Of a stretch of DNA of 58,334 bases, positions 12,028-21,330 are shown one piece after another (the first letter of the stretch is position 1; each line of letters starts with the position of its first letter). The translations under genes and the position numbers were made by a program. The DNA lies in contig JANYGI010000125.1 in NCBI GenBank assembly GCA_025362495.1, forward strand, positions 1-58,334, read 5' to 3'. The notes under the pieces are model-generated. The model saw only the letters and a program-made list of their open reading frames with translations. It was not told the origin of the DNA and searched no databases. This stretch comes from Byssovorax sp. (GTDB lineage Bacteria > Myxococcota_A > Polyangia > Polyangiales > Polyangiaceae).

Positions 12028-13860
12028 TCAGGTCGGATCGCGGCGCGCCCGCTTCGAGTGCTTGTCGTGGTGCTTGACGGGAGCCGAGTCGTCGGCGTGG
12101 CCGTGCGCGCGCGGGGCGCTCACCTCTTTGCCATCCTTCGCGTCCTTGCCGTCCTTGTCCTTCGATGCGCGGTCGGAGTCCGAGGGGATCGAGGCCGAAG
12201 CGCCGCTGAACTTGTCGAGCAGATCGCGCCGCACCTTGAGCTTGATCAGGCCGCCGACGCGGAGCGGATCGTTCTCGTCGATGCGGTTCGGGTGCGACAC
12301 GTCGTCGACGTCCATCGCGAACTGCCGGGCGATGCCGACCAGGGTGTCACCGGGGTTGATCCGGTACATCACCGTCTCGCGGCCCTTCGACGAGCGGTGC
12401 GAAGCGCGGCGCGGGGCGTCGTCCTCATCGTCGCGGCCGCGATCGCGATCGCGATCGAGCACCCGCGCCAGATCCTCGCCGGCGTCGCGATCGTCATCGC
12501 CGGCGGCGTCGTCGCCGGGATCGCGCAGCGACGAGCGGTGCTTGGCGCGGGGCAAGAGCGAGAGCAGGCTCGAGTCCTCGCGCGCCCCGCGCGGCTTGAC
12601 CACGTCGCGCCCGCCGAGCAGCGACACCGGATCGAGCACGTCGGCGTCGTCCGCGACGAGGGGCTCGTTCTCGAGCATCGACGGGAGCGCGGCGCGCGCG
12701 CGCGACAGGGTGTCGGCCGGGACCATCACCAGGTAGTCGCCGCGACCCGGCGGCACGCGCTCGCCGAGGATGTCGGGGTTGAGGGTGCGGATCGCCGAGG
12801 TGGACACGCCCGAAGCCTTCGCGAGCACCTTGAGCGGCGTCCCCGGGGGCACGGCGATCTCGGCCGAATCGATGGGCCGGCTCACCTCCACCTTGTCGAA
12901 GCCGAAGCGCTCGAGGTTGTTGGCGACGATGGCCGCGGCGGAGATCTTCGGCACATACGCCGCCGTCTCCGCGGGGATCGCCTCCTGCCGCGCCAGCTCG
13001 TTGAAGTCCGACGTGCCGTACTTGTCGATGGCGTTGAGGAGCTGCTCGTAGCCCATGTTGTAGGCCGCGAGCGCGAGATCCCACGATCCGAAGCGCTGGT
13101 AGAGATCGCGCAGGTGGTGGGCCGCGGCCTGGCTGGCCATGCGCGGGTTCTTGCGCTGATCCATGAAGGCGTTGCGCGCGAGGCCATAGACGGCGCCGGT
13201 CGCCGGCATGAACTGCCAGAGCCCGACCGCGCCCGCCGGCGACTTCGCCCGAGCGTCGAAGCCGCTCTCGATCATCGCCACCCAGATCAGATCCTCGGGG
13301 AGGCGCCGCCCGCGCAGCTCGCCCTCGATCATCTCCTGGTAGCGGCCGCTGCGCTTGAGCCAGGTCTCGAACATCCCGCGGCCGCGATCGGTGCGGGTGA
13401 AGAACTTGACGTACTTCAGCGTGCGCCGCGTGACGGGGATGTGCAGATCCGGGAGCTGCAGCCGCGACAGCGCCGCCGCGCCGGCTGTGTCGAGATCGTC
13501 GACGTCGTCGGCCTGCTGCTCCATGTTCGACGTGTACCGGGGCGCCCGCGAGAACGAGGGCGTGGGCGCGTCCTGCGCGCCGCCGGTGGCCGCGGCCCGC
13601 TTCTCGTCGCGCAGCACGAGGTCACGCAGCTTCGAGAGCTCCTGCGACTCGTCGCCGCCGATCCCGCTCGCGGCCATCCGCGGCGTGGACGCCGGAGCCG
13701 CCCCGTACCGAGGCGCCGCCGCCGCTGGCGGCGTGACCCCCTGGTACGCGGAGACCGCCGCGTGAACGTGGGTGATCGTGGAATCGGGCGCCGCCATTCC
13801 CACGCCGTACCCGAACGCAAGCGCCGAAATCATGGGGGGGATTTTGTGGACCAGACTCAT
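12028..13860 (-). CDS. LysM-containing lytic transglycosylase (MltD-like), T6SS-linked
   Basis: About 610 residues. An N-terminal export signal (MSLVHKIPP, then a hydrophobic segment) precedes an Ala/Arg-rich linker. An SLT domain follows near residues 180-330, with the catalytic-glutamate block 'IWVAMIESGFDARAKSP' and then 'GLWQFMPATG' and 'LALAAYNMGY'. One LysM-like segment precedes 'PGRGDYLVMVPADT' and a clear LysM lies near the C-terminus ('YRINPGDTLVGIARQFA'). The tail is Lys/His/Arg-rich. It would cut peptidoglycan glycan strands in the periplasm. It is encoded immediately upstream of clpV at the head of the minus-strand T6SS genes, suggesting it opens the wall for the membrane complex. 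The start is uncertain: GTG 13878, ATG 13875 and ATG 13860 are all possible; 13860 gives the cleanest signal peptide. Confidence 0.88.
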   Translation of the reverse strand: MSLVHKIPPMISALAFGYGVGMAAPDSTITHVHAAVSAYQGVTPPAAAAPRYGAAPASTPRMAASGIGGDESQELSKLRDLVLRDEKRAAATGGAQDAPTPSFSRAPRYTSNMEQQADDVDDLDTAGAAALSRLQLPDLHIPVTRRTLKYVKFFTRTDRGRGMFETWLKRSGRYQEMIEGELRGRRLPEDLIWVAMIESGFDARAKSPAGAVGLWQFMPATGAVYGLARNAFMDQRKNPRMASQAAAHHLRDLYQRFGSWDLALAAYNMGYEQLLNAIDKYGTSDFNELARQEAIPAETAAYVPKISAAAIVANNLERFGFDKVEVSRPIDSAEIAVPPGTPLKVLAKASGVSTSAIRTLNPDILGERVPPGRGDYLVMVPADTLSRARAALPSMLENEPLVADDADVLDPVSLLGGRDVVKPRGAREDSSLLSLLPRAKHRSSLRDPGDDAAGDDDRDAGEDLARVLDRDRDRGRDDEDDAPRRASHRSSKGRETVMYRINPGDTLVGIARQFAMDVDDVSHPNRIDENDPLRVGGLIKLKVRRDLLDKFSGASASIPSDSDRASKDKDGKDAKDGKEVSAPRAHGHADDSAPVKHHDKHSKRARRDPT

Positions 13861-14078
13861 CGTGTAGAGAACCATCACACCATGTAGGCAAACAGGACAA
13901 GTAAACCGTCGCGCTCGAGTAGCGCAGCCCTCCCCCGCCCTCTCATCGCCCTGCGATGGCTTGAAACTGCGCGGATCGGGGCGGCTCTGCCCGCGGGTTC
14001 AGTCCCGGCGCGGCGAGCTTGCGCGGCGGCCTCACGCGACCCTCCCGTTGCAAGAAGAGGGTCTGCTAGTCTGCCCGC

Positions 14079-15386
14079 ATGCCGGTGGCGCTCGTGGCCA
14101 GGGTGTTCGACACCCAGGCCAATCAACAATTCGATGTGACGTTCGAGCGCTTCCCGGTGCGCATCGGTCGCAACCAGCTCAACGATCTCCACATCGATCG
14201 GCCCTACGTCTCGCAGTTCCATGCGGCGATCGACATCCGCGACAAGCAGATCTTCGTCCGTGATCTCGGCTCGACGAACGGCACCGTCTATCAGGGGCGA
14301 CGGCTCGCGCGCGATCAGCAGATCGAGGTGACGGCGGCGCCCGAGATCAACATCGGGCCGATCGTGCTGCGCATGGGCCTCGTCGACTCCGCGGCGAAGA
14401 AGCCCGCCTCGCCCAAGGAAGGCGGGGGCAACGTCCTCGATATCAACGACGGCGGCGCCGCGGCCAACGCGCAGCTCGCGCGACCGAAGCCGATCCCGCC
14501 GGGCGCGGAGGATCCTTTCATCCGCCAGCTCGTGCCGTACATCGAAGCTTACCGCACCGCGTGGGGCGCCGTGTACCGCGTGATCTACGATCACCTCACG
14601 CGCCTCCCGCCCGAGCTGCGCACCAACTACCTGAAGCGCCTCGGCCTCGAGCACGCGTCGGTCAACCTCGAGACCGACTTCCAGAAGATCGCGCAGTACT
14701 ACGGCGTCGATCCGCGCACGCTGGGCGAGCTCGGGCCGCCGCAGGCCGCGCTCGCCGCGCTGGCAGAGCTCTCCCGCACCCTCGTCCCCGGCGGCAAACC
14801 GCCGGAAGACGTACCCGGGATCCTCACCTTCGCGCGCCGCCTGCGCGACACGCTCGAGGTGTTCCTCAAGTGCTTCATCTCCCTCCGGGACGGCTACCAG
14901 GAGTTTCAGAAGGAGATGCTCACCAAGGATCGCGAGTCGGTGAACAGCGATCGCGTCGCCACCGCGAAGGACGCCAAGGAGCTCGGCAATGTCCTCCTCG
15001 GGCCGAGCGGCGGCCCCGACGCGCCTCGCCAGCTCTACGACATCTTCGTCGAGGTGATGAGCCACCAGGTCGCTCTGCTCAACGGCGTGATGGAGGGCGT
15101 GAAGACGCTGCTCGATCAGCTCTCGCCGAAGGCCGTCGAGGAGGACTACGAGAAGAAAGGCCGCCGCACCGGCCTATTCTCGAATAAATACGAAGCTCTG
15201 TGGAAGTTCTACGAGGACCGCCACGGGGATTATTCGGGCGAGGACAAGCAGACCTTCCTGATAATTTTTGGCCCACAATTCTCGAAGGCATACGCTGCCT
15301 CGGCCGGGGAGGATTACAAGTCCTCCGGCGACGGGGCGGGGAAGAATCCTCGCCTCACGATGACCCCCAATCAGGTCAAGCGATGA
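14079..15386 (+). CDS. T6SS-associated FHA-domain protein (TagH/ImpI-like)
   Basis: A 435-residue protein with an N-terminal forkhead-associated domain that binds phosphothreonine. The FHA signature is intact: 'VRIGRNQLNDL' (28-38), 'YVSQFHA' (43-49) and 'DLGSTNGT' (62-69). After a short Ala/Pro/Gly linker (100-150), a helical C-terminal region of about 250 residues contains 'FIRQLVPYIEAYRTAWGAVYRVI' blocks, which matches T6SS-associated FHA proteins. It diverges from the transglycosylase gene with about 220 bases between starts. Fha proteins normally act with the kinase PpkA and phosphatase PppA; neither is encoded in the window, so its kinase partner is unknown. Confidence 0.85.
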   Translation: MPVALVARVFDTQANQQFDVTFERFPVRIGRNQLNDLHIDRPYVSQFHAAIDIRDKQIFVRDLGSTNGTVYQGRRLARDQQIEVTAAPEINIGPIVLRMGLVDSAAKKPASPKEGGGNVLDINDGGAAANAQLARPKPIPPGAEDPFIRQLVPYIEAYRTAWGAVYRVIYDHLTRLPPELRTNYLKRLGLEHASVNLETDFQKIAQYYGVDPRTLGELGPPQAALAALAELSRTLVPGGKPPEDVPGILTFARRLRDTLEVFLKCFISLRDGYQEFQKEMLTKDRESVNSDRVATAKDAKELGNVLLGPSGGPDAPRQLYDIFVEVMSHQVALLNGVMEGVKTLLDQLSPKAVEEDYEKKGRRTGLFSNKYEALWKFYEDRHGDYSGEDKQTFLIIFGPQFSKAYAASAGEDYKSSGDGAGKNPRLTMTPNQVKR

Positions 15387-15462
15387 GTCCCCGGCCTCCC
15401 CGGAGGCCTCGCTCGACGATCGGGCCCGCGAGCGGGCTCGCTTGGAAAAAGAAGGCGCCTGG

Positions 15463-16158
15463 ATGCGAATCAGGGAGACGATCGTAGCGGCGGGCTTGCT
15501 CTCGATCACGGCGGCATTGCTTGCCCCGCGCGAGGCCGCGGCGCAATCGGCGCCGCCCGTGGTCCAGCGCGACAAGAACTGGGACATCGTCTCGAACGTG
15601 ACCATGGTCGCGGGCGCCACGATCGTCTCGCTGATGCCGCGCGTGTACTTCAACGATCCGGAGGCGACCGTCGGCTGGAAGGGCCGGTGGCACATCTCGG
15701 CGCTCGCGCCGATCATGACGATGACGGCGTTGACCTTGATGGTCGACATCCCGATCAAGAACGCGATCAAGACGACGCGGCCGGGGTGCACGGTCGACGG
15801 TACGGTTTATCCACTGACGGAGTGCGCGTCGTTCGGAGCGCCGTCGACGCAGTCGTACGCGGCCTGGGGCGCGACGGGCGCGGGCACCGGCATCTTCCTC
15901 ATCGACACCATCAAGTGGTCGGACGGGCGCTTCAACGTGCCTTACTTCCTCGGCGACGTGATCGCGCCGCTGACGCTCTCGGTGCTCAGCTCGGTGAGCC
16001 GCTCGGTGGCTCCCGGATCGTCACAGCCGTACGAGACCCCGGGGTCGATCGCCGCCGGCGCGCTCACGGGCTTCGCCAGCGGCCTCATCGTCGGGGGCGC
16101 GTATGCGCTCCTGCAGAAGCCGAGCTGCGGCTTCGGCAACAGCATTTTCTGCTGGTGA
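15463..16158 (+). CDS. PAP2-like membrane protein lacking catalytic residues
   Basis: A 231-residue exported membrane protein. The ATG at 15463 is preferred over an upstream TTG because AAGAAGG lies just upstream and the signal peptide then begins at once (MRIRETIVAAG to REAAAQS). The body has several hydrophobic helices and resembles the PAP2/phosphatidic acid phosphatase fold. Motif 1 (K-x6-RP) is intact as KNAIKTTRP. The PSGH motif is replaced by 'GAPSTQ', and the motif 3 region ('GRFNVPYFLGDV') lacks the catalytic histidine. It may therefore be a non-catalytic relative. It follows the FHA gene by 76 bases and precedes a small membrane protein by 10 bases. A T6SS role is only suggested by position. 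Confidence 0.6.
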   Translation: MRIRETIVAAGLLSITAALLAPREAAAQSAPPVVQRDKNWDIVSNVTMVAGATIVSLMPRVYFNDPEATVGWKGRWHISALAPIMTMTALTLMVDIPIKNAIKTTRPGCTVDGTVYPLTECASFGAPSTQSYAAWGATGAGTGIFLIDTIKWSDGRFNVPYFLGDVIAPLTLSVLSSVSRSVAPGSSQPYETPGSIAAGALTGFASGLIVGGAYALLQKPSCGFGNSIFCW

Positions 16159-16168
16159 GCCTGCGCCA

Positions 16169-16510
16169 ATGAACGGATCGCTCCTGTCCACGGTAGTCAG
16201 CCTCGTGAGCGGTACGCTCTCGTTCCTCCTCGATGTGTCGCTGCTCGTCGTGGCGCTGACGATCGTCCGCAAGCGCCGCGCCGACGCGGGCGTCCTCATC
16301 GCCGCGTCGGCGGGCGTGCAGCTGGTCTCGACCATCTCGATCCGCATCGCGTACGCGGTCATGGAGAGCATGGGCAGCTCGAGCTTCCGCGAGGTGGCGG
16401 CGCTCATCCAGCTCGGCGGCACCTTCGCCAACGCGGTCGCCGTGATCCTCCTCATCCTCGGCATCGTGAAGCTCGCGGACGGCGCGCCCGAGAACCGCTC
16501 GACCTACTGA
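16169..16510 (+). CDS. Small membrane protein, unknown function
   Basis: 113 residues starting MNGSLLSTVV. Three hydrophobic segments are visible at about 5-31, 40-63 and 78-103, with a positively charged RKRRAD loop between the first two and a polar tail. The longer reading frame from 16103 overlaps the preceding gene by 55 bases; the ATG at 16169 follows that gene's stop by 10 bases and is the better choice. It is probably co-transcribed with the PAP2-like gene. I do not recognise a family. Confidence 0.6.
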   Translation: MNGSLLSTVVSLVSGTLSFLLDVSLLVVALTIVRKRRADAGVLIAASAGVQLVSTISIRIAYAVMESMGSSSFREVAALIQLGGTFANAVAVILLILGIVKLADGAPENRSTY

Positions 16511-16519
16511 TCGGCGCCG

Positions 16520-18727
16520 TCAGAACGCGCCGAGCGCGCGCCGCAGCGCCGCGGGATCGCTCGTCGGCGCCTCGCACGCGCCGCGCTTGCACAGGAACGC
16601 GGTCGGCTTGTCGCCGATCGCCTTCTTCCCTTCGAGCGCCGGAAACCCTTTGATCAAAGCCTCGGACGCGCCCGTCGCCGGGACGCGCGCGACCAGCACG
16701 CGCGCGTCGCTCTGCTGGCCGAGCTCGCGCACCAGCGCCCGCGTCCGCGGATCGTCGCGATCGCCGGCGATCACCGCCTCGCGCACCTCGAACGAGGCAT
16801 GGTCGGCCGCGACGAGCAGGAACCCCGATGAGAACGCGTCACCGACCATGCGCTTCGAGGCGCCGCGGAGCACGCGCGTCGCCGCCGCAGTGAACGTCGG
16901 ATCCCCGGTGAGCTCGCCCAGCTCGAGGAACAGCAACGTGGCCGCCGAGCTGCCCGAGGGGAGCACGCCATCGTCGCTCTCCGACCTTCGCAGCGGCAGC
17001 GTCGCGGGCCCGATCTGCGCCTCGGCCTGGAGGAACACGCCCGCGCGCTCGTCGTAGAAGCGCTCGCGGATCGCGCCGCCGATCGCCAGCGCCGCGGTGA
17101 GCCAGCGCAGATCGCCGTCGGCCGCGTGGAGCCGCAGCAGCCCAAGCGCGGGCAGCGCATAGTCGTCGAGGAACCCTTCGCCGAGCGACGCGCCTCGCCG
17201 CACGCCGCGGATCATCGAGCGGTTACCCTCGCTCCAGCAGCGCTCGACGAGGAAGCGCGCCGCCTTCTCCGCAGCTTCGAGGAAGCGCGGCGAGTCGAGG
17301 CGCCGCGCGCCTTCGGCAAACGCCATCAGCGCGAGGCCGTTCCACCCCGCGAGCTCCTTGTCGTCGACCGCCGGCGCCGGGCGCGCGTCGCGGATCGCCC
17401 GCAGCGTGGGGAACGCGTGATCGAAGGCCGTCGAGAGATCGCCCGGCGCGACGCCGAGCCCCCTGGCGATCGCCGCCTCGTCGGTGACGCGATGAAGCAC
17501 GCTGCGCCCGTCGAGCGAGCGCTCTCCATTCCTGGTGACGCCGAAGAGCGCGCCGACGAGGCGAGCCTGCGGAGCGCCGATCGCTTGCTCGAGCTCACCC
17601 GGCGTCCACGTGTAGTAGACGCCCTCGCCGCCGGGATCGTCGGCGTCGAAGCCGACCACGAGCCCACCGTCGGGCCGCTGCCACGACGCCGCGAGATCCT
17701 CGATCGCGGCACGACCGACTGCCGTGAAATCGACGCGGCCCAGCGCCGAACCGGCCTCGAGGTAGATCGCGGCGAGCTGCGCGTTGTCGTAGAGCATCCG
17801 CTCGAAGTGCGGCACGTGCCAGGAGCGATCCGTGGCGTAGCGATGGAACGTGCCCGAGAGGTGATCGCGCGATCCTCCGCGCATCATCTGCTCCAGCGTC
17901 AGCGTCACGTGCGCCTTCGCGACCGGCTCGTCGGCGCGCTCGGCGTAGCGAAGCTCGGCGAGGAGCAGCGGCGACGTGGGGAATTTTTGCCGCGATCCAA
18001 AGCCGCCGTACGTGGTGTCGCGCGCGCGATCGAGGCTGGCGAACGCGAGCTTGATCTGCGCCGGCGTCACCTCGTCGTCGCTCGCGGTCGCGCGCCCTTC
18101 GGCCTCGATGTCGACGAGCACCTCGCGCCCGCGACGCGCGAGCTCGGGCCCCTCGGCGACGAAGCGCTTCTCGATCTCGCGGAGCACGTCGAGGAACGAG
18201 AGGCGCCCGGCGCCCGCCGTCTTGGGGAAATACGTACCGCCGAACACGGGCTCGAGATCCGGCGTGAGCACCACCGTCAGCGGCCAGCCCGTCGATCCGC
18301 CAAGGCGCGCCACCGCGGCGAGGAACAGCGCGTCGAGGTCGGGGCGCTGCTCGCGATCGACCTTGATCGCGATGAAGTGATCGTTGAGATAGCGCGCCGT
18401 CTCGTCGTCCTCGAAGCTCTCGCGCTCCATCACGTGGCACCAGTGGCACGTGGAGTAGCCGATGGAGAGGAACACCAGCTTCCCCTCGCGCTTCGCGCGC
18501 GCCGTCGCCGCGTCGCCCCACGCGTACCAGTCGACGGGGTTGTGCGCGTGCTGCTCGAGGTACGGGCTCGCCTCGCCGAGGAGGTGATTCCCCTCGCGAC
18601 GAATCACGTCAGTGCTTCGTGACGCGATTCGTACCGACGGCGCCGGGCCCGTCGCGGCCGGCGTCGAGCACGCCGCCATCGAGAGCGTCAGCGCGGCGAG
18701 GAGGCCGCGAGCAGAGCCGGTACGCAT
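16520..18727 (-). CDS. DUF255/YyaL-type thioredoxin-fold lipoprotein
   Basis: About 735 residues (ATG at 18727; a GTG at 18742 is also in frame). It begins with a lipoprotein signal ending SMAAC (Cys20). Next comes the thioredoxin-like DUF255 domain with the hallmark '[18 protein letters not shown]' (CHWC at 94-97) and '[14 protein letters not shown]'. The long remainder is the (alpha/alpha)6-barrel-like region of the YyaL/SSP411 family ('[15 protein letters not shown]', '[17 protein letters not shown]'). Most relatives are cytosolic, so the lipobox is unusual and implies export. It converges on the small membrane protein gene with only 9 bases between stops. The substrate is unknown. Confidence 0.85.
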   Translation of the reverse strand: MRTGSARGLLAALTLSMAACSTPAATGPAPSVRIASRSTDVIRREGNHLLGEASPYLEQHAHNPVDWYAWGDAATARAKREGKLVFLSIGYSTCHWCHVMERESFEDDETARYLNDHFIAIKVDREQRPDLDALFLAAVARLGGSTGWPLTVVLTPDLEPVFGGTYFPKTAGAGRLSFLDVLREIEKRFVAEGPELARRGREVLVDIEAEGRATASDDEVTPAQIKLAFASLDRARDTTYGGFGSRQKFPTSPLLLAELRYAERADEPVAKAHVTLTLEQMMRGGSRDHLSGTFHRYATDRSWHVPHFERMLYDNAQLAAIYLEAGSALGRVDFTAVGRAAIEDLAASWQRPDGGLVVGFDADDPGGEGVYYTWTPGELEQAIGAPQARLVGALFGVTRNGERSLDGRSVLHRVTDEAAIARGLGVAPGDLSTAFDHAFPTLRAIRDARPAPAVDDKELAGWNGLALMAFAEGARRLDSPRFLEAAEKAARFLVERCWSEGNRSMIRGVRRGASLGEGFLDDYALPALGLLRLHAADGDLRWLTAALAIGGAIRERFYDERAGVFLQAEAQIGPATLPLRRSESDDGVLPSGSSAATLLFLELGELTGDPTFTAAATRVLRGASKRMVGDAFSSGFLLVAADHASFEVREAVIAGDRDDPRTRALVRELGQQSDARVLVARVPATGASEALIKGFPALEGKKAIGDKPTAFLCKRGACEAPTSDPAALRRALGAF

Positions 18728-18730
18728 GCC

Positions 18731-18747
18731 CCGGCGTAGCACGCCGG
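18731..18747 (-). terminator. Short hairpin between lipoprotein gene and DUF255 gene
   Basis: CCGGCGT (18731-18737) and ACGCCGG (18741-18747) pair perfectly around a 3-base loop just past the stop of the upstream minus-strand gene. There is no T-run. It overlaps the leader of the DUF255 gene, so it could be a weak terminator or affect translation. Confidence 0.35.
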
Positions 18748-18758
18748 AGCGGTCAGCC

Positions 18759-19682
18759 TCAGTCCTGACCGACGACGCGCTCCCACAGGGGATCGTTGGA
18801 CGAGAAGAGCGTGTCGCGCTCGACGCGGAGGAAGCGCGAGAACTCCACCTTGCGGAGCGCCCGATCGCTGTCGCGCATGCCCTCGTCGTAGTGGATGATC
18901 TTCACCTCGACCTGCTCGAGGAGCTGAATGCCCGCGGGCTTGTAGGTCACGTCGGTGCGGAGCACGTACTTGGCGTAGAGCCCGCGCTCCGTCACCGAGG
19001 GCACGACCGCCGTGCGCTCGAGATCGACGGTCGCTGACTCGATCAGGCGGCCGCGGCGGGCGAGGAAGAACTGCGCGCGCTTGCGGCAGTCGTCGGCGTC
19101 GGGGCACACCGTCGACTCGGCCGAGACGATGTTCTCGTTGCCGAGGCGCACCGGCGAGATCAGCGATTTCGCCGGCCCGCGGAAGCTGCCGATGCCGTAG
19201 ACCTCGGCGCGATCGTCGATGGCGCGCACCAGCGCGATCGGCCCGCCCACGTCGCCGTTCTCGAACTTGAGGATGCGCAGCCACAGCACGCGCATGCCCT
19301 CGGGCCCGCTGCGCTGATCGAGCTCTTCAATCTCGACGGGGCGCGGCCAGCCCTTCGTCGAGACGCCGCCGCGCAGCGACTCGTTGGCGAACATGTAGTG
19401 GCCGGTGCAGTCGAGATCCTTGTCGCCCAGGCCCTTTTCGGCCGTGTAGCTCGGGACGAGGACGTTCATCCACTGCTCGGGATCGAGCGAGCGAATGACG
19501 GCCTTGCCCGACGCGGGGCGCTTCACGGCGCCGAGCTGCGTGGTGCAGACGGGGATGGGGATCTGCTTGCGGCTCGCCACCTCGACGTGCGGCTGCTCGG
19601 GCGAGGCGCCACAGGCGGAGATGCCGAAGGCGACGACCGCAAATGCCAGGTTCCGAGCGAGGGATCGAGGGGAAAGGCTCAC
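18759..19682 (-). CDS. Hypothetical lipoprotein
   Basis: 307 residues with a clear lipoprotein signal (hydrophobic segment ending GISACG, Cys near residue 24). The mature part is hydrophilic, with no recognisable catalytic motif. Cysteines occur at '[10 protein letters not shown]', 'DLDCTGHY' and '[13 protein letters not shown]', suggesting disulfides in the periplasm or outer surface. It lies between the DUF255 lipoprotein and the divergent hcp region on the minus strand, and probably has its own promoter in the 429-base gap to its right. A T6SS function is possible from location only. Confidence 0.7.
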   Translation of the reverse strand: MSLSPRSLARNLAFAVVAFGISACGASPEQPHVEVASRKQIPIPVCTTQLGAVKRPASGKAVIRSLDPEQWMNVLVPSYTAEKGLGDKDLDCTGHYMFANESLRGGVSTKGWPRPVEIEELDQRSGPEGMRVLWLRILKFENGDVGGPIALVRAIDDRAEVYGIGSFRGPAKSLISPVRLGNENIVSAESTVCPDADDCRKRAQFFLARRGRLIESATVDLERTAVVPSVTERGLYAKYVLRTDVTYKPAGIQLLEQVEVKIIHYDEGMRDSDRALRKVEFSRFLRVERDTLFSSNDPLWERVVGQD

Positions 19683-20111
19683 GGATCCTTCGTACCACGC
19701 GGGGCCTCCGCAACGCGAAATTCATGCTCCATCCGCGCCGCTCGAATCGACAGGCGAGAGCCCACCTCGCCCCGGATGTCCAGTGACGACCGCGCCCCCA
19801 CCGCGCTGACGCTGGATCGATTCAAAGTGATATCGAGCACTTGCGAGTCGAACGCCGAGCGGCGTCGGACATTGCCTGGACGCCGAGGAAAACCCGCTGC
19901 GCGGCCGCGTAAACGACGCTTGACGAGCCCGCTCGATTGCGTAGTCTGGGACCACTTCGGATCCTCCTGGTCCGGAAGCGCGCGACGGCGAAAGCCACGC
20001 TCGACCAACAGGAACCCTGATTCTCGCAGGGTGCGTCATCTGCCAGCGCGCAAAGGGGCGTAGACTGAGTCCAGAGGACGAGCTGCTGCGAGACAAGAAA
20101 GTCGTCTGAAC
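19683..20111. other. Intergenic region upstream of hcp1, no gene seen
   Basis: 429 bases between a divergent lipoprotein gene and hcp1. No convincing ORF or RNA gene is visible. It must carry the promoters for both flanking genes. One candidate forward promoter (19920-19947) is listed separately. The hcp1 start has only a weak AAGAAAG-like ribosome-binding site, so the long leader may matter for control. Confidence 0.5.
19920..19947 (+). promoter_or_regulatory. Candidate sigma-70-type promoter for hcp1
   Basis: TTGACG at 19920-19925 and TAGTCT at 19942-19947 are separated by 16 bases, about 165 bases upstream of the hcp1 ATG. The match is by eye and only moderate in this GC-rich sequence. 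Confidence 0.3.
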
Positions 20112-20615
20112 ATGGCTCTCAATTCGTATCTCAAGCTCAAGGGACAGCGGCAGGGTGAGATCAAGGGCTCGGTGACCCAGAAGGGTCGCGAGAACAAGAT
20201 CATGGTGATCGCGGTCTCGCACGAGATCATCAGCCCCCGCGACGCGGCGAGCGGCCTGCCCACCGGCAAGCGCATGCACAAGCCCTTCGTCATCACGAAG
20301 GAGCTCGACAAGGCCACGCCGCTCCTCTACGCAGCCCTCACCACGAACGAGAACATCTCCGAGTGGGAGCTCCAGTTCTGGACCCCGCAGCTCCGCGCCA
20401 CGACCGGCACGGGCAACGAGGTTCAGCACTACACGGTGAAGCTCACCAACGCGAACATCGCCTCGATCTCGTTCCGCATGGCGAACAACAAGCACCCGGA
20501 CCTGATGAAGTTCGCCGAGTACGAGGAGATCGCCTTCACGTACCAGAAGATCGAGTGGACCTGGAACGACGGCGGCATCACGGCCGGCGACGACTGGGAG
20601 ACGCCCACCTCGTGA
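20112..20615 (+). CDS. hcp: T6SS tube protein Hcp (TssD), copy 1
   Basis: A 167-residue Hcp-family protein, the hexameric ring that stacks into the T6SS inner tube and is itself secreted. It has the family beta-barrel pattern: 'GEIKGSVTQKGRENKIMV', 'PTGKRMHKPFVITKELD', 'EYEEIAFTYQKIEWTW' and an acidic/aromatic C-terminus. There is no signal peptide, as expected. It is followed by a hairpin (20644-20674) and then by a second hcp. By eye the two proteins are about two-thirds identical, differing most in the middle ('PQLRATTGTGNEVQ') and at the very C-terminus. Confidence 0.95.
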   Translation: MALNSYLKLKGQRQGEIKGSVTQKGRENKIMVIAVSHEIISPRDAASGLPTGKRMHKPFVITKELDKATPLLYAALTTNENISEWELQFWTPQLRATTGTGNEVQHYTVKLTNANIASISFRMANNKHPDLMKFAEYEEIAFTYQKIEWTWNDGGITAGDDWETPTS

Positions 20616-20643
20616 GGCCACCGACCGCAAGGTCGTGATCGAG

Positions 20644-20674
20644 GAGCCCGGGAGCAAATAACTCCTGGGCTCTT
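20644..20674 (+). terminator. Terminator between hcp1 and hcp2
   Basis: GAGCCCGGGAG (20644-20654) and CTCCTGGGCTC (20662-20672) pair over 11 positions with one G-T wobble and a 7-base loop. TTCTCATTTC follows. The hairpin lies 28 bases past the hcp1 stop, so it could give hcp1 a separate, more abundant transcript. Confidence 0.7.
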
Positions 20675-20765
20675 CTCATTTCAGGGGGACTTCACACGCC
20701 GACTCGCTAGATTGTAACGTCATGCGCCGCCGCAGGTACACCCACGAGCCCACGGAGGTCAGCTG

Positions 20766-21254
20766 ATGGCTCTGAACGCGTACTTGTCGCTCGTCGGCCA
20801 GAAGCAGGGGGAGATCAAGGGCTCGGTCACGCAGAAGGGGCGCGAGGGCAAGATCATGGTGATCGCCTTCACGCACGAGATCGTGTGTCCGCGTGATCCG
20901 GCGAGCGGGATCCCCACGGGGAAGCGGATCCACAAGCCGTTCACGATCATCAAGGAGCTCGATCGCGCGACGCCGCTTCTCTACAGCGTGCTCTGCAACA
21001 ACGAGAACATCGCGAGCTGGGATCTGCTGCTCTGGCAGCCGAGCCCGACGGGCGTGGAGCGTCAGCACTTCACCGTGCACATGACCAACGCCAACATCTC
21101 GGCGATCCACTTCAAGATGGCGAACAACAAGTCGGCGAAGCTCATGCGCTTCAACGAGTACGAAGAGGTCGCGTTCACGTACCAGAAGATCGAGTGGACG
21201 TGGAACGACGGCGGCCTGATCGCCGGTGACGACTGGGAAGCCCCCCGCTACTGA
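20766..21254 (+). CDS. hcp: T6SS tube protein Hcp (TssD), copy 2
   Basis: A 162-residue Hcp paralogue of the gene just upstream. It shares the N-terminal 'GEIKGSVTQKGRE' block and the C-terminal 'YQKIEWTWNDGG' block, and differs in the central loop ('QPSPTGVERQHF') and the final residues (APRY). GGAGG lies about 6 bases before the ATG, much stronger than for copy 1. It is followed at close range by tssE, so it may be co-transcribed with tssE-F-G. Having two Hcps suggests different cargo or tube composition, but that is inference. Confidence 0.95.
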   Translation: MALNAYLSLVGQKQGEIKGSVTQKGREGKIMVIAFTHEIVCPRDPASGIPTGKRIHKPFTIIKELDRATPLLYSVLCNNENIASWDLLLWQPSPTGVERQHFTVHMTNANISAIHFKMANNKSAKLMRFNEYEEVAFTYQKIEWTWNDGGLIAGDDWEAPRY

Positions 21255-21330
21255 GTCGTGTCGTTCAGCGAGAGCGCTGCGTTGCACGGCGTTCTAGGTG
21301 TTCGCGGCGTTTGCGTTTAGGATCGGGCGC

